DNA of 64,000 nt from Elymus sibiricus (GCA_039707655.1 CM077665.1:313844486-313908485); one strand, 5' to 3'. Shown: positions 46,775 through 60,204, counted from the first letter of the stretch. A program made the numbers and translations. The notes: generated by a model from the sequence alone, not told the origin.

Positions 46775-46790
46775 GTCTCCCACTTGCACT
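46775..46790 (-). other. Polypurine tract of Angela-type element
   Basis: On the minus strand GTGCAAGTGGGAGAC directly precedes the LTR start TGTTGGAAATATG. Confidence 0.85.
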
Positions 46791-46869
46791 AGAGTCAATA
46801 ATCTAGTTCACACCACCATGTGATTTACATTGTTATGAATCTAACACCCAATGAGTTCTGGGGTTCGAT

Positions 46870-48066
46870 CATGCTTTGCATGTGAGAGAGGTCTTTAGTC
46901 AACGGTCTGCAACATTCAGATCCGTGTGTTCTTTGCAAATCTATATGTCTTACTGCAGATGCTACCACGCTCCACTTGGAGCTATTCCAAATGGTTTCTC
47001 AACTATACGTATCCGGATTGCTACTTAGAGTCATCCGGATAGGTGTCGAAGCTTGCATCGACGTAACCCTTTACGACGAACTCTTTATCACCTCCATAAT
47101 CGAGAAATATTTCCTTAGTCCTCTAGTTACTAAGGATAACTTTGACCGCTGTCCAGTGGTCCACTCCTGGATCACTCTTGTACCCCTTGACAGAATCATG
47201 GCAAGGCATATACCAGGTGCGGTACACAGCATGACATACTATACAGAGCCTATGGATAAGGCATAGGGGACGACCTTCGTCCTTTCTCTTTCTTCTGCCG
47301 TGGTTGAGATTTGAGTCTCACTCAACTCCACACCTTACAAATTAGGCAAGAGCTCTTTCTTTGACCGATCCATTTTGAACTCTTTCAAAATCTTGTCAAG
47401 GTATGTACTCATTGAAAGTCTTATCAGACGTCTTGATCTATCTCTATAGATCCTGATGCCCAATATTTAAGTAGCTTCTTTCTAGGTTTTCCTTTGAAAA
47501 ACTCCTTTTCAAACAACCCTTTATGCCTTCCAGAAATTCTACATCATTTCCGATCAACAATATGTCATCCATATACTTATCAGAAATTCTATAGTACTCC
47601 CACTCACTTTATTGTAAATACAAGTTTCTCATAAACTTTGTATAGACCCAAAAACTTTGATCACCTCATCAAAACGTATATTCCAACTCCGAGATGCTTG
47701 CTCTAGTCCATAGAAGAATCGCTGGAGCTTGCATACATTTTAGCATCCTTAGGACTGACAAAACCTTCTGGTTGTATCACATACAATCTTTCCTCATGGA
47801 AACCGTTAAGGAAACTCTGTTTTGACATCCATCTGCCAGATTTCATTACCGAAAAATGCAGCAACTGCTAACATAATTCCAACAGACTTTTAGCATCGCT
47901 ATGGGTGAGAAAGTCTCATTGTAGTCAACTCCTTGAACTTGTCAGAAACTACTTTGCGACAAGTCGAGCTTTATAAATGGTGACATTTACCATCAGTGTC
48001 TGTCTTCCTCTTAAAGGCCCATTTGTACTCAACGGCCCGCCGTTCAACGGGCAAGTCTACCAAAGT
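46870..48066 (-). pseudogene. Angela-type reverse transcriptase and RNase H remnant
   Basis: Translations in all three minus frames give scattered blocks of Copia reverse transcriptase and RNase H (WAFKRKTDTDG near 48010, FVVKGYVDASFDT near 47060), separated by stops and frameshifts. No continuous domain survives. Confidence 0.8.
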
Positions 48067-49511
48067 CTATACTTGGTTTTCATACATGGATCCTATCTCG
48101 GATTTCATGGCTCCTAGCCATTTGTTGGAATCCGGGCCCACCATCGCTTCTCCATAGCTCGTAGGTTCACCGTTGTCTAACAACATGACCTCCAAGACAG
48201 GATTGACGTACCACTCAGGAGCAGTACGCGTCCTTGTCGACCTACGAGGTTCGATAGTAACTTGATCCAAAGTTTCATGATCATCATCATTAACTTCCTC
48301 TTCAACAGACGTAGGCTCCACAGAAACAACTTTCTGCGCTGCGCTACTCTCTGGTTGAAACAAAGGTTCAACAACCTCAACAAGTTCTATCTTCCTCCCA
48401 CTCAACTCTTTCGAGAGAAACTCTTTCTCGAGAAAGGACCCGTTTTAGCAACAAACACTTTGCGCTTGGATCTGAGATAGAAGGTTTACCCAACTGTTAC
48501 GTTAGGGTATTCTATGAAGATGCATTTGTCCGCTTTGGGTTCGATCTCATCAGGTTGAAAACCTTTTTCACATAAGCGTCGCAGCCCCAAACATTAAGAA
48601 ATGACAGCTTAGGTTTCTGCCAAACCATAATTCATACGGTGTCATCTCAACGGACTTAGATGGTGCCCTATTTAAAGTGAATGTAGTTGTCTCTAATGCA
48701 CAACCCCAAAACGATAGTGGCAAATCGATAAGAGACATCATAGTACGTACCATATCCAATAGAGCACGACTACGACGTTCGGACACACCATCACACTATG
48801 GTGTTCCAGGCGGCATGAGTTGTGAAACAACTTCCACATTGTCTTAAGTTGCACACCAAACTCGTAACTCAGATATTGACCTTCACGATCATATCGTAGA
48901 CATTTTATCTTCTTGTCACAATGATCTCAAACTTCACTCTGAATTTGTTTGAACTTTTCAAACGTTTCAGACTTGTGTTTCATTAAGTAAATATACCCAT
49001 ATTTACTCAAATCATCAGTGAAGGTAAGAAAATAACGATATCCACCACACGCTACAACACTCATTGGACTGAATACATCAACATGTATCATTTCCAATAA
49101 GTCACTTGCCCGCTCCATCATACCGAAAAACGGGGTCTTAGTCATCTCGCCCATGAGGCATGGTCCGCATGTCTCAACCGATTCGAAATCGAATGAGTCC
49201 AAAGATCCATCAACATGGAGTTTCTTCATGCGCTTTACACCAATATGACCTTTAGCGGCAGTGCCACAAGTATGTGGTACTATCATTATTAACTTTGTAT
49301 CTTTTGGCATCAATATTATGAACATGTGTACACTACGATCAAGATTCAATAAACCATTCTCGTTGGATGCATGACCATTGAAGGTATTATTCATGTAAAC
49401 AGAATAACCATTATTCTCTAACTTAAATGAATAACCGTATTGCAATAAACATGATCTAATCACGTTCATGCTCAACGCAAACACCAAATAACATTTATTC
49501 AGGTTCATCAC
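48067..49511 (-). pseudogene. Angela-type integrase region
   Basis: Minus-strand blocks in order are GHIGVKRMKKLH with CGPCLMGEMTKTPF (GAG-pre-integrase), LLEMIHVDVFSPMSV (first catalytic Asp), then a broken core, the integrase tail SERRSRALLDMVRTMMS with FTLNRAPSKSVEMTPYELW, and the linker RRSTRTRTAPEWY before reverse transcriptase. Stops separate the blocks. Confidence 0.88.
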
Positions 49512-49753
49512 TAATCCCGAAGGTAGAGAGAGTGTGCGATGGTGATCACATCAACCTTGGAAACACTTCCAACACTCATCGTCACCTCACCCTTAGCTAG
49601 CCTCCGTTTATTCCATAGCTTTTATTTCGAGTTACTAACATTTAGCAACCGAACTGGTATCCAATACCCAAGTGCTACTAGGAGTACCAGTAAGGTACAC
49701 ATCAATAACACGTATATCAAATATACTTATGTCGACGTTGCCAGCCTTCTTAT

Positions 49754-50520
49754 CTACCAAGTATCTAGGGTTGTTCCACTGCAGCGATCGTTCTCCTCAT
49801 AATAGAAGCACTTAGTCTCGGGTTTGGGTTCAACCTCGGGTTTCTTCACTGGAGCAGCAACTGACTTGCCATCCATGAAGTTTCCCTCCTTGCCCTTGCC
49901 CTTCTCGAAACTAGTGGTTTCACTAACCATCAACACTTGATGCTCCTTCTTGATTTCTACCTTCGCGGTGTCAAACATCGCGAATAGCTCAGGGATCATT
50001 ATTTCCATCCCTGGCCTTTTATAGTTCATCACGAAGCTCTAGTAGCTTAGTGAAAGTGACTTGGAGAACTATATTAATCACTATCTTATCTGGAAGATCA
50101 ACTCCCACTCGATTCAAGCGATTGTAGCACCCAGACAATCTGAGCACATGCTCAACGATTGAGCTATTCTCCTTCATCTTGCAGGCAAAGAATCTTGTTG
50201 GAGGTCTCATACCTCTCAACACGGGCACGAGCCTGAGATCCCAACTTCAGCTCTTAGAACATCTCATATGTTCCGTGACGTTCAAAACGTTTTGGAGCCT
50301 CAATTCTAAGACGTAATGCATGACGCACTGAACTATCAAGTAGTCATCAAAACGTGCCTGTCAGATGTTCACAACATCTACAGACGACGCAAGAGGGGGT
50401 GGCGCACCGAGCGGTGCATTAAGGACATAAGCCTTCTGTGCAGCAATGAGGACGATCCTCAGATCACGGACCCAGTCCGCATTATTGCTACCATCATCTT
50501 TCAACTCTATTTCTCTAGGA
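49754..50520 (-). pseudogene. Angela-type gag remnant
   Basis: On the minus strand DWVRDLRIVLIAAQKAYVL is followed, after stops, by CKMKENSSIVEHVLRLSGCY and RVGVDLPDKIVINIVLQ, typical Copia gag. The zinc knuckle is decayed (CFYYEENDRC instead of a CX2CX4HX4C pattern). Confidence 0.85.
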
Positions 50521-51792
50521 ACATATAAAAATTCAAGGGAGCTACAACGTGAGCTAGTAATCTACAACATAATTTGCAAAGACATTTTGACTATGTTCAT
50601 GATAATGAGTTTAGTTAATTACTTAAAAACTCCCACTCAAATTGACATCCCTCCGGTCATTCGAGTGTCACATGATCCAAATCCACCAACTCAAGTCCGA
50701 TCATCACGTGAGTTGAGGTGGTTTCAATGCTTAACATCTTCATGTTGATCATATCTACTATATGACTCATGTTCGACCTTTCGGTCTCTTGTGTTCCGAG
50801 GCCATGTCTGTACATGCTAGGCTCGTCAAGTTTAACCCGAGTGTTCCGCACGTGCAACACTGGCTTGCACCCATGGTATGCGAACGTAGAGTCTATCACA
50901 CCCGATCATCACGTGGTGTCTCGAAACGACGAACTTTTGCAACGGTGCACACTCGGGGAGAACACAATTTATCTTGAAATTTAAGTGAGGGATCACCTTA
51001 TAATGCTACCGTCGTCCTAAGCAAAATAAGATGCATAAAAGGATTAGCATCACATGCAAATCATAAGTGACATGATATGGCCATGAACTTGTGCTTTTGA
51101 TCTCCATCTCCAAAGCACCGGCATGATCTCCATCATCACCGGCATAACACCATGATCTCCATCATCTTGATCTCCATCAATGTGTCGCCATGAGGTTGCC
51201 GCGCCGACTGTTGCTTCCATGACTATTGCTAACTCATAGCGATAAAGTAAAGCAAAAACGGCGAAAATAATTAAAGACAACCCGATGGCTCCTGCCGGTT
51301 GCCGTACTCATCGACATGCAAGTCGTGATATTCTATACAATACATGATCATCTCATACATCACATATATCTCATCATGTAATTGGCCATATCACATCACG
51401 ACATACCCTGCAAAAACAAGTTAGACGTCCTCTAATTGTTGTTGCATGTTTTACGTGGTTGCTACGGGTATCTAGCAAGAACAATTGTTACCTACGCAAA
51501 AACCACAACGGTGATACGCAAATTGCTATTCAACCTTCTCAAGGACCGCCTTTGTCGAATCCGATCCAACCAAAGTGGGAGAAACAGACACCTGCCAGCC
51601 ATTTTTATGCAACGAAGTTACATGTCAGTTGATGGAACCGGTCTCTCGTAAGTGTACGAGTAATGTTGGTCCGGGCCGCTTCATCCCACAATACCGCCGA
51701 TTCAAGAAAAGACCAAGGGAGGAAGCAATCTGAATATCAACGCCCACAAACTCCTTTGTGTTCTACTCGTGATCTCATCTACACCTAGACCT
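50521..51792. other. Untranslated leader of Angela-type element
   Basis: There are about 1.27 kb between gag and the primer-binding site, on the minus strand, with no supported gene. Long untranslated leaders are usual in BARE1-type elements. Confidence 0.7.
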
Positions 51793-51793
51793 A

Positions 51794-51805
51794 GCTCTGA
51801 TACCA
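51794..51805 (-). other. Primer-binding site of Angela-type element
   Basis: The minus strand reads TGGTATCAGAGC, complementary to initiator Met-tRNA, one base after the 5' LTR. Confidence 0.92.
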
Positions 51806-51806
51806 C

Positions 51807-53646
51807 TGTTGGTGAACGTTGCATGGGAAACAAAAAATTTCCTACGCACACGCAAGATCTATCCATGGTGATGAGCATCTATGAGAGGGAGAGTGGATCT
51901 ACATACCCTTGTAGATCGCTAATTGGAAGCGTTAAGAAACGCGGTTGATGTAGTCAAACGTCTTCGCGATCCAAATCGCAAGCTGACCCGCGATCCCATC
52001 ATGATCCGTCTCGCGATCCAATCACGATCCGTCCCGCGATCCCATCACGATCCTTCCAATCTAGTGCCGAACGGACGGCACCTCCGCGTTCAGCACACGT
52101 ACAGCTCGATGACGATCTCCGCCTTCTTGATCCAGCAAGAGGGAACGGAGAGGTAGATGAGTTCTCCGGCAGCGCGACGGCGCGGCGGCGGCGGTGGTGG
52201 AACTATTCCAGCAGGGCTTCGCCTAAGCACTTCTAAAAAACTAGAGGAATCAATCTATCGGGAGAGAGGGCTGCACTATGGCCTTTTGGGTTGAAGTGCG
52301 TTTGCCCTCTCTCCCTCTAGTATATATAGGAGGGAGGGGAGGGAGGCCGGCGCCCCTAGGGCTGCCCCTTTGGTGCGGCCGAAGTGGGAGGTGGAGGAGT
52401 CCTACTCCAATCCTACTAGGAGTAGGATTCCTCCTCCCCACTTGGAAACCCTTTCCACCTTTGGGTTTTTCCCACCCCTAGCCGCATGGGCCTTAGTGGG
52501 GGGTTCGGCCAGCCCACTAGGGGCTGGTTTGACTCCTCCCACAGCCCATGAGACCCTTTGGAGCGAGAGCCCCCCCGATGGTCCCCGGGTACCCTCCCGG
52601 CACTCCCGGTACACTACCGAAGTACCCGAAACTTTTCCGGTGACCAAAACGGGACTTCCTATATATCAATCTTTACCTCTGGACCATTCCGGAGCTCCTC
52701 GTGACGTCCGGGATCTCATCCGGGACTCCGAACAACCTTCGGTCACCACCATACATAACTCGATACTACCGAAACGTCACCGAACCTTAAGTGTGCTGAC
52801 CCTGCGGGTTCGAGAACTATGTAGACATGACCGTGACACCTCTACGGTCAATAACCAATAGCGGGACCTGGATGCCCATATTGGTTCCTACATATTCTAC
52901 AAAGATCTTCATCGGTTGAACCTCTATGTCAAGGATTCAGTTAATCCCGTATGCTGTTCCCTTTGTTCTTCGGTATGTTACTTGCTCGATATTCAATCGT
53001 CGGTATCTCTATACCTAGTTCAATCTCGTTATCGGCAAGTCTCTTTACTCGTTCCGTAATACAAGATCCCGTGGCTAACACTTAGTCACATTGCTTGCAA
53101 GGCTTATTGTGATGTTGTATTATCGAGTGGGCCCTGAGATACCTCTCCGTCACACGGAGTAACAAATCCCAGTCTTGATCCATGCCCACTCAACAGACAC
53201 CCTCGGAGATACTTGTAGAGCATCTTTATAGTCACCCAGTTACGTTGTGACGTTTGATACACACAAGGTATTCCTCCGGTGTCAGTGAGTTGCATGATCT
53301 CATGGTCATAGGAACAGATACTTGACATGCAGAAAACAATAGCAATAAACTGACACGATCATATGCTACGTTCATAGTTTGGGTCTTGTCCATCACATCA
53401 TTCTCGTAATGATGTGATCCTGTTATCAAATGACATCTCATGTCTATGGTCAGGAAACCTTGACCATCTTTGATCAACAAGCTAGTCTTCTAGAGGCATA
53501 CTAGGGACACAGTGTTGTCTATGTACCCACACATGTATTTGAGTTTCCAATGAATACAATTATAGCATGGATAATAAACGATTATCATGAACAAGGAAAT
53601 ATGATAATAACCAATTTATTATTGCCCCTAGGGCATATTTCCAACA
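51807..53646 (-). repeat. 5' LTR of Angela-type element (1840 bp)
   Basis: Full-length minus-strand LTR with TATATATA at 52321-52328. It retains the 264-bp segment (53064-53327) that is deleted from the 3' LTR. Confidence 0.95.
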
Positions 53647-54109
53647 TTTAGTAGTTGTGGATGCTTTATAGAGTTCCAATCATAAGTTCATATGATCCAC
53701 GTACGAAAAGTATGTTAGCTCATGCATCTCCCTCATATAAAACTAGAATAATGATTACCGATCTTGTTATCAATTGCCTAGGACAATCTCGCAAATCCTA
53801 CCACCACTTTTCCACACTCGCTGTATTTACTTAATTATTCTATTATTAAAACAACACCTAACTTTTATTTCCAGGTTCTTTATTATCTTGCTAACCTATC
53901 TTTTTACACCTACAAAGTACTTCTAGTTTTATCTCCGCAAAGTAGTTTATTTCTTGTACTAGGTAAAGTGAACATTGTTGCGCGTAGAGTTGTATCGGTG
54001 GTTTGTAGAACTTGAGAGAATATTAATTCTACCTTTAACTCCTTGTTGGGTTCGACACTCTTACTTATCGAAAAAGGCTACAAACGATCCCTATACTTGT
54101 GGGTTATCA
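53647..54109 (+). repeat. LTR-a of element G, second part
   Basis: It continues LTR-a after the Angela insertion (the TTTAG duplication is its first five bases) and ends in GTGGGTTATCA. Without Angela LTR-a is about 1.56 kb. Confidence 0.85.
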
Positions 54110-54119
54110 AGACCTTTTT

Positions 54120-54138
54120 CCGGCGCCGTTGTCGGGGA
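54120..54138 (+). other. Primer-binding site of element G
   Basis: CCGGCGCCGTTGTCGGGGA differs at two positions from the complement of the tRNA-Asp 3' end (TGGCGCCGTTGCCGGGGA), the site used by many Triticeae Gypsy elements. Confidence 0.8.
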
Positions 54139-54228
54139 GCAATAGCGTGGGGTTAGTATTCTCGTGTGTGCTTGCTTGCTTTATCTCTAAGTAATTTTAT
54201 TTTCAGTTCTCGTTTTCTATCTTTAGTT

Positions 54229-55068
54229 ATGGGTAGGAAACGTAAAATACAAAAAAAAATGTTGTACTTGCTACCCCAAAAGTTGAGGAACCACTAGTGT
54301 TTCGTTCTACCGAAGCTTTCTACTTGGACCATCTTCGATCTCTTTGTGCTCGTGCTGAAAACCCAACTAGCTTAGTTGAGGGAAAATCATTAGATGAGCA
54401 TCTTATTTTGTGCAACACCGCTTGTCTCAAAAAGAGAAACTCTTATGGAATCAAATTAATTGTTTGCGTTGCTATGCTTGGAATTTATGCGAAATACATG
54501 ATTTTACTTGTTGTTCTGAAGACTCTAAAAAACACCTTCCCTACCAATATGAGTTTAATGATAATGAAATATTATCTTCTTATGCCAAGGTTATCTATAG
54601 TTATTATGATATTGAACACATTGAAGAATTTGTTTCTTTTAAGGGTGCATATGAAATTGCTTCTTTGATTGAAAAGTATGATGCTATTCTGTACAAATCT
54701 AATTTTTTGACATACTTAAATATTGCTATGAAAACTATGCTTCTACTGCTTATGTTAAAGAATTTATTGAGAGAATGTCTGCTGCCTTGGAAGAGATGAA
54801 TACTTTGCAGGAACCTATGGAAGAAGAAATTGCTGAAACTGTTAGCTCATTAGATGAAAAATATGAGGAGGAGAGCAAAGAACAAAAGGAGGAAGAGCGG
54901 ATTGATCACCCGTGCCCACCTTCTGATGAGAGTAACTCTTTAACTCATACATTGTTTAATTTCCCTTCGTGCTTACCGAAGGATGATTGCTATGATCCCT
55001 TGGATTCGTTTCAAATATCCCTTTTTGATGAACTTGATGCTATGCTTGTGGCCATGACGCCAATATGA
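54229..55068 (+). pseudogene. Gag-like ORF of element G, frameshifted
   Basis: The frame starts MGRKRKIQKK at 54229 and breaks in the following A run. The next frame reads VFRSTEAFYLDHLRSLCARA, then another shift leads to a frame with EFNDNEILSSYAKVIYSYYD, and the last part (54775-55068) is Glu-rich and ends ...DAMLVAMTPI. No zinc knuckle, protease or polymerase was found, so G looks non-autonomous. The family seems to be one of the Gypsy families of the Sabrina/Fatima kind; the name is uncertain. Confidence 0.6.
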
Positions 55069-56976
55069 ATTATGTTTCCTTTTTGGATTCTCCCAACTAC
55101 ACTATATCGGAGAAGTTTGCACTTATTAAGGATTATATTGATGGATTGTGTTTTACTATTACAGATGATGATTCTGATGGATATAATATGCATGTGCTTG
55201 CTGCTCCTACTTGCAATTAATATGAGAGAGGAACCTCTCTATGTTTCCAATATGATAAAATTGCAAGATACTATTTATACTATGCATTGGCCTTTACTTT
55301 GTATGCATGAATTGTTCTTTTATGACATGCCAATGCATAGGAAGAGAGTTATACTTCGTTGTTACATGCTATATATTACTTTGTGATCACTACTTAATTA
55401 AAAGTCATTGTTAATTATAATTGGCTTTGATATACCTTGGGATCTGGGTGGATCAATTACTTGAGCACAATATGCCTAGCATAATGGCTTTAAAGAAAGC
55501 GCTGCCGGTGAGACAACCTGGAAGTTTTAGAGTAATTTTATTCTGTTTTGTTATTTTAAAATAATTAAAAACAAAAAAATAAAGTGGGGAACTTAAAACT
55601 TTTTCAAAAAGAGAAGCGATTTGAAAGTTATGCATTGGAGAAGTGAGGGTCGACCTTGAACACTTGTGTTCATGCTCATGGAAACAATCTAGATTTTTTC
55701 ACGGAATTTTCTCGCAAAAATAATTATCCTCTTTTAAAAATCCATTTTACTATAAAAATAATGTGCCTAAATTTACCATTAGTATGTTTTAATTGCTTGT
55801 TTGATATGTGTTGTACAAAAACAGAAACTTGTTGTAGTGTTTGAACTTTGATATTTTACTGGAGAGTGCGAAAATTATGAAATTTTTACACATAACTATT
55901 ATGCAAATTTTTTATTACCTCCTAACTTTTCGGAATTGTTTAAGTTACAGAAGTATATGTTCCATTTGCATCTTAACAAATTGTCCTGGTTTTCACAGAT
56001 TGCCGTTATAGTCTCTTTGCCTGCTTATGTTTGAAATCTTGTTGAACCCCATTGACTTGGGAGCCATAGAATTGTGATAGCATACAGTAGGTAATATTGG
56101 ATTATAATTATACAATAATTTTATGGCAAGACCTGATGGGATTTGATGTTATATGTACTAACCTTTCAAATAACAGTTCTGTTAAGTTTTGTGTGGATGA
56201 AGTGTTCGAAGATCGAGGAGGTGTCGATATGAGAAGAATAAGGAGATGCAAGAGTTCAAGATTGGGGATGACCAAGGCACACCAAGTAAATATTCAATGA
56301 GTCTCAAGCATCTAAGCTTGGGGATGCTTTGGAAGGCATCCCATCTTTCTTCCTCGACAATTATCAGTATGTATTGGTTTTTGTTTTGTTCACACGATAA
56401 GCGTAAATCCTTGGAGGGTCGTGTGCCTTTTATTTTTATTTTAGTAATTCACCATGATGGCATGGGATAGTCCTTGGTTAATTTGTAGAATTCTCTTTGC
56501 ACTTCACTTATATCTTTTGAGTATGGCTTTATAGAATGGTTCGTGTGCTTCACTTATATCGTTTGAAGTTTGGATGCTCGCTTCTCTACATTGGCAACAC
56601 CATTATTTTGTAGAATGCTCTTTTGCTTCACTTATATTTATTAGAGCGTGGTATTTTGCAGAAAGAATTAAACTCTCATGCTTCACTTATATCTATTTAG
56701 AGAGTTAACAGGAATGGTCATTCACATGGTTAGTCATAAAATCCTACACAAAACTTGTAGATCGCTGAATAGGATATGTTTGATTCCTTGTAATAGTTTT
56801 GTGACATTAAGATAGTTATATGTGGGTGCACTAGTGGATGATCATGCTTTAGTAGGAATATCGATGTTAAGGTTTGTGATCTCCTGTTCATTAAAGTGTT
56901 CGTTATGGCATGACCGGGATGTTGGAGCACTTTTATTCCTCGTTGAAATCCTTGTGTTGTTTTAGTCGGGGGCGCG
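55069..56976. other. Non-coding internal region of element G
   Basis: There are about 1.9 kb with short open frames only. It ends in TTTAGTCGGGGGCGCG, a likely polypurine-type tract, exactly before LTR-b. Confidence 0.65.
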
Positions 56977-59407
56977 TGATAACCCACAAGTGTAGGGGAT
57001 CGTTTGTAGCCTTTTTCGATAAGTAAGAGTGTCGAACCCAACGAGGAGCTAAAGGTAGAATTAATATTCTCTCAAGTTCTATCGACCACTGATACGTCTC
57101 CAACGTATAGATAATTTATGAAATATTCATGCCATATTCACCTATGTTTACAATACTTTTATCTGGATTTGATGCACTTTCTATGATTTAATTAGAACTA
57201 ACCCGTACTGATGCTGTTTTCAGCAGAATTACTGGGGTGTCGTTTTTTGGTGCAGAAAATGAAAGTTCTTGGAACCGAACATATGAGCAACATCGGAGCG
57301 AAGAACCACCGGAGGGGATACACCTATGGGGCCACAAGACAATAGGGCACACCCACCCCCCGGGCATGCCCTGATGGCTTGTGGGGCCCACGTGGCTCCG
57401 GCTGGCGTGATTCCAACGCTGAAAATCCTATACATACAGAAACCTCCGAAAGTTAACCTAGAACTTCTACTCCGCCGCTGCAACTCTCTGTATCAAAGAA
57501 AAACCCATCTGGAGCCTTTCCATTACCCTGCCGAAGAGGAAAAATCATTACCGGTGGCCATCTTCATCATCCTGGCAGAGGCCATGACGAGGAGGGAGTA
57601 GTTCACCCTCGGGGTTGAGGGTATGTACCAGTAGCTATGTGTTTAATCTCTCTCTCTATCTCTCTCGTGTTCTTGAGATGTCACGATCTTGATGTATCAT
57701 GGGCTTTCTTAATATAGTTGGAACATATGGTGTTCTTCCCTTGCTATCTTGTTGTGATGAATTGAATCTTTCCCTTTGAGATTTTGTTATGTTGGATTGA
57801 ATATTGGATTTTGATCACTTGATGTATGTCTTGGTACTCAACTTGCGGATTCCCGTGGTGACAATGGGGTAATCTATGCATAGGGGTTGATACACGATCT
57901 TGTCCTACCTTCTCCGATAGAAATCTTGGGGTACTCTTTGAAGTTCTTCGTGTTGGATTATGAAGTTGTTTGATGCGTGTCGAATAATTAACCCACGGAT
58001 ACTTGAGGTGACATTGGAGTATCTAGGTGACATTAGGGTTCATTGATAAGTATCATTGGTGTTATTTTAGTACGAATTCTAGGGCTGTTTGTGACATCTA
58101 TAGGAGTTGCCCAATAGATTGATCGGAAAGGGTTACATTGAGGTGGTTCCTACTACCTACAACAATTTCATCTTATGTTCTCCGCTACTTATGAACTTTG
58201 GAGTGATTCTTTGTTTCACGTTGATGGATGATCATATGATTCTATTATGTTAGCACTGTTGAGTAATTGCACTAGTGAAAGTATGAACCATAGGCCTTAT
58301 TTCCAAGCATTGATATACCATTTTGCTCGCCGTTTACTACTTGTTATCTTGCTGTTTTTATATTTTCAGATTACAAAAACCTATATCTACCATCCATATT
58401 GCACTTGTATCACCATCTCTTCACCGAACTAGTGCACCTATACAATTTTCCATTGTATTGGGTGTGTTGGGGACACAAGAGATTTCTTGTATTTGATTGT
58501 AGGGTTGTTTGAGAGAGACCATCTTCATCCCACACCTCCCACGGATTGATAAACCTTAGGTCATCCACTTGAGGGAAAATTGATACTGTCCTATAGAACT
58601 CTGCGCTTGGAGGCACAACAGAGTCTACAAGAATAAAGTTGCGTAGTAGACATTAACCACCGATACAACTCTACGCACGCTAACGCTTACTTTACCTAGA
58701 ACAAGTATAAAACTACTTTGCGGGAAGGAAACTAAAAGTACTTAGTAGGAGTAATAGATAATTTTGCAAGGTAATAAATAAAAAGTAAATAAAAGTTAGG
58801 GGTTGTTTAGATAATTATTAATTTAGTTAATTGTTTAGTATAAAGATTTTTGTAGCATAAGAGAAGGATTTGTCCATAGGCAATCGATAACTAGATCGGT
58901 AATCATTATTGCAGTTTTATATGAGGGAGAGGCATACGCAAACATACTTTCCGTACTTGGATCATATGAACTTATGATTGGAACTCTAGCAAGCATCTGC
59001 AACTACTAAAGATCATTAAGGTAAAACCCAACCATAGCATTAAACATCAAGTCCCCTTTACTCCCATACGCAACAATCCCCTTACTCGGGTGTAAGCTTC
59101 TGTCACTCTAGCCACCCACTATAAGTGAATCATGAACATATTGCAACACCCTACAACAGGAATCCTCCACGTGTGCGCGCCACGGAAGGCACCATAGGAC
59201 AGCATCAAAACAAAACATACAACTCAAACCAATCACGAACATCAAACAACCCATAGGACAAAAGAAATCTACTCAAACATCATAGGATAGCCACACATCA
59301 TTGGATAATAATATATAGCATTAAGCACCATGTTTAAGTGGAGATTAAAGTAGGGAATAGAGGTTTTACACCGTTGCATAGAGGGGGAGAGAGTTGGTGG
59401 TGACGGC
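56977..59407 (-). repeat. LTR-b of element G, inverted and truncated
   Basis: 56977-57089 and 58661-59407 match the reverse complement of LTR-a from its 3' end inward (for example ACTCCCATACGCAACAA near 59061). The first part is split by a solo LTR. The far end is lost at the Copia B insertion. Confidence 0.85.
57090..58655 (+). mobile_element. Gypsy-type solo LTR (1566 bp)
   Basis: It starts TGATACGTCTCCAACG and ends GCGTAGTAGACATTA (the usual family end is CATCA). It is flanked by ACCAC at 57085-57089 and 58656-58660. The uninterrupted sequence in LTR-a confirms the insertion site. There is no internal region. Confidence 0.9.
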
Positions 59408-60204
59408 TGTAGGACCGAAAGTATGTCTAGAGGGGGGGGGTGATTAGACTACTTGACTAAATAAAAATCTACTTTTTCCCAATTTTAAGTGTTGGCAGAT
59501 TTTAGCATTCATAGCAAGTCAAGCACACCCTACACATGCATGTCTAAGAGTTTAGCAGCGGAAAGTAACAACAAGCATGCGTAGTAAAGGAGGGGTAGGA
59601 AGATCAAACGCAATTTGTAGACACGATGATTTTTCCCGTGGTTCCGATAGGTGGTGCTATCGTACGTCCACGTTTATGGAGTCTTCAACCCACAGAGGGT
59701 AACGGTCGCGAGAGTCCACGGAGGGCTCCACCCATAAGGGTCCACGAAGTAGCAACCTTGACTATTCCATAACGGCTTCCATCCACGAAGGACTAGCCTC
59801 ACTATGGGTAGATCTTCACGAAGTAGGCGATCTCCTTGCCCTTACAAATTTCTTGGTTCACTCCACAACACGAAGTAGGAGGCTCCCAAGCGACACCTAA
59901 CCAATCTAGGAGGCACCACCCTCCAAAAGGTAATAGGCTTGGCAATGTCGATGAACTCCTTGCTCTTGTGCTTCAAGATGATAGACTCCTCAACACACAA
60001 TCACTCTCTCATAGATTTGGCTTGGTGGAAGAGATTAGATTGGTGGAAAGCAACTTGGGGAGGCTAGAGATCAAGATTCATATGGTTGGAATGGAATGAC
60101 ATGATCTCAACACATGAGTAGGTGGCTCTCTCTCAGAAAATTGGATGGGGCAAGTATGGAATAGTTCTGAGTGCTTCTCTTTCGAGTGGGTGGTGGTGAA
60201 GGGG

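Larger units (their letters stand above)
45194..53646 (-). mobile_element. BARE1/WIS/Angela-type Copia element, degenerate
   Basis: On the minus strand the LTRs begin TGTTGGAAATATGCCCTAG, the signature of this family. The element is flanked by the perfect duplication TTTAG (45189-45193 and 53647-53651). It has both LTRs, a primer-binding site and a polypurine tract. Gag-pol is interrupted by many stops and shifts, so it is not autonomous. Confidence 0.97.
44098..59407 (+). mobile_element. Gypsy-type element G with LTRs in inverted orientation
   Basis: LTR-a (44098-45193 and 53647-54109) starts TGATAAGTCTCC and ends GTGGGTTATCA. A tRNA-Asp-type primer-binding site and an internal region follow. 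After a G-rich tract, LTR-b starts at 56977 with TGATAACCCACAAG, which is the reverse complement of the LTR-a end. Angela, a solo LTR and Copia B are inserted in it. LTR-b is cut at 59407 by Copia B, so its far end is outside the window. Confidence 0.8.

Noticed and set aside
46870..51790. Independent host genes on the plus strand within the Angela element
   Set aside because: All plus-strand frames there are antisense to identifiable gag-pol remnants and have no domains of their own.
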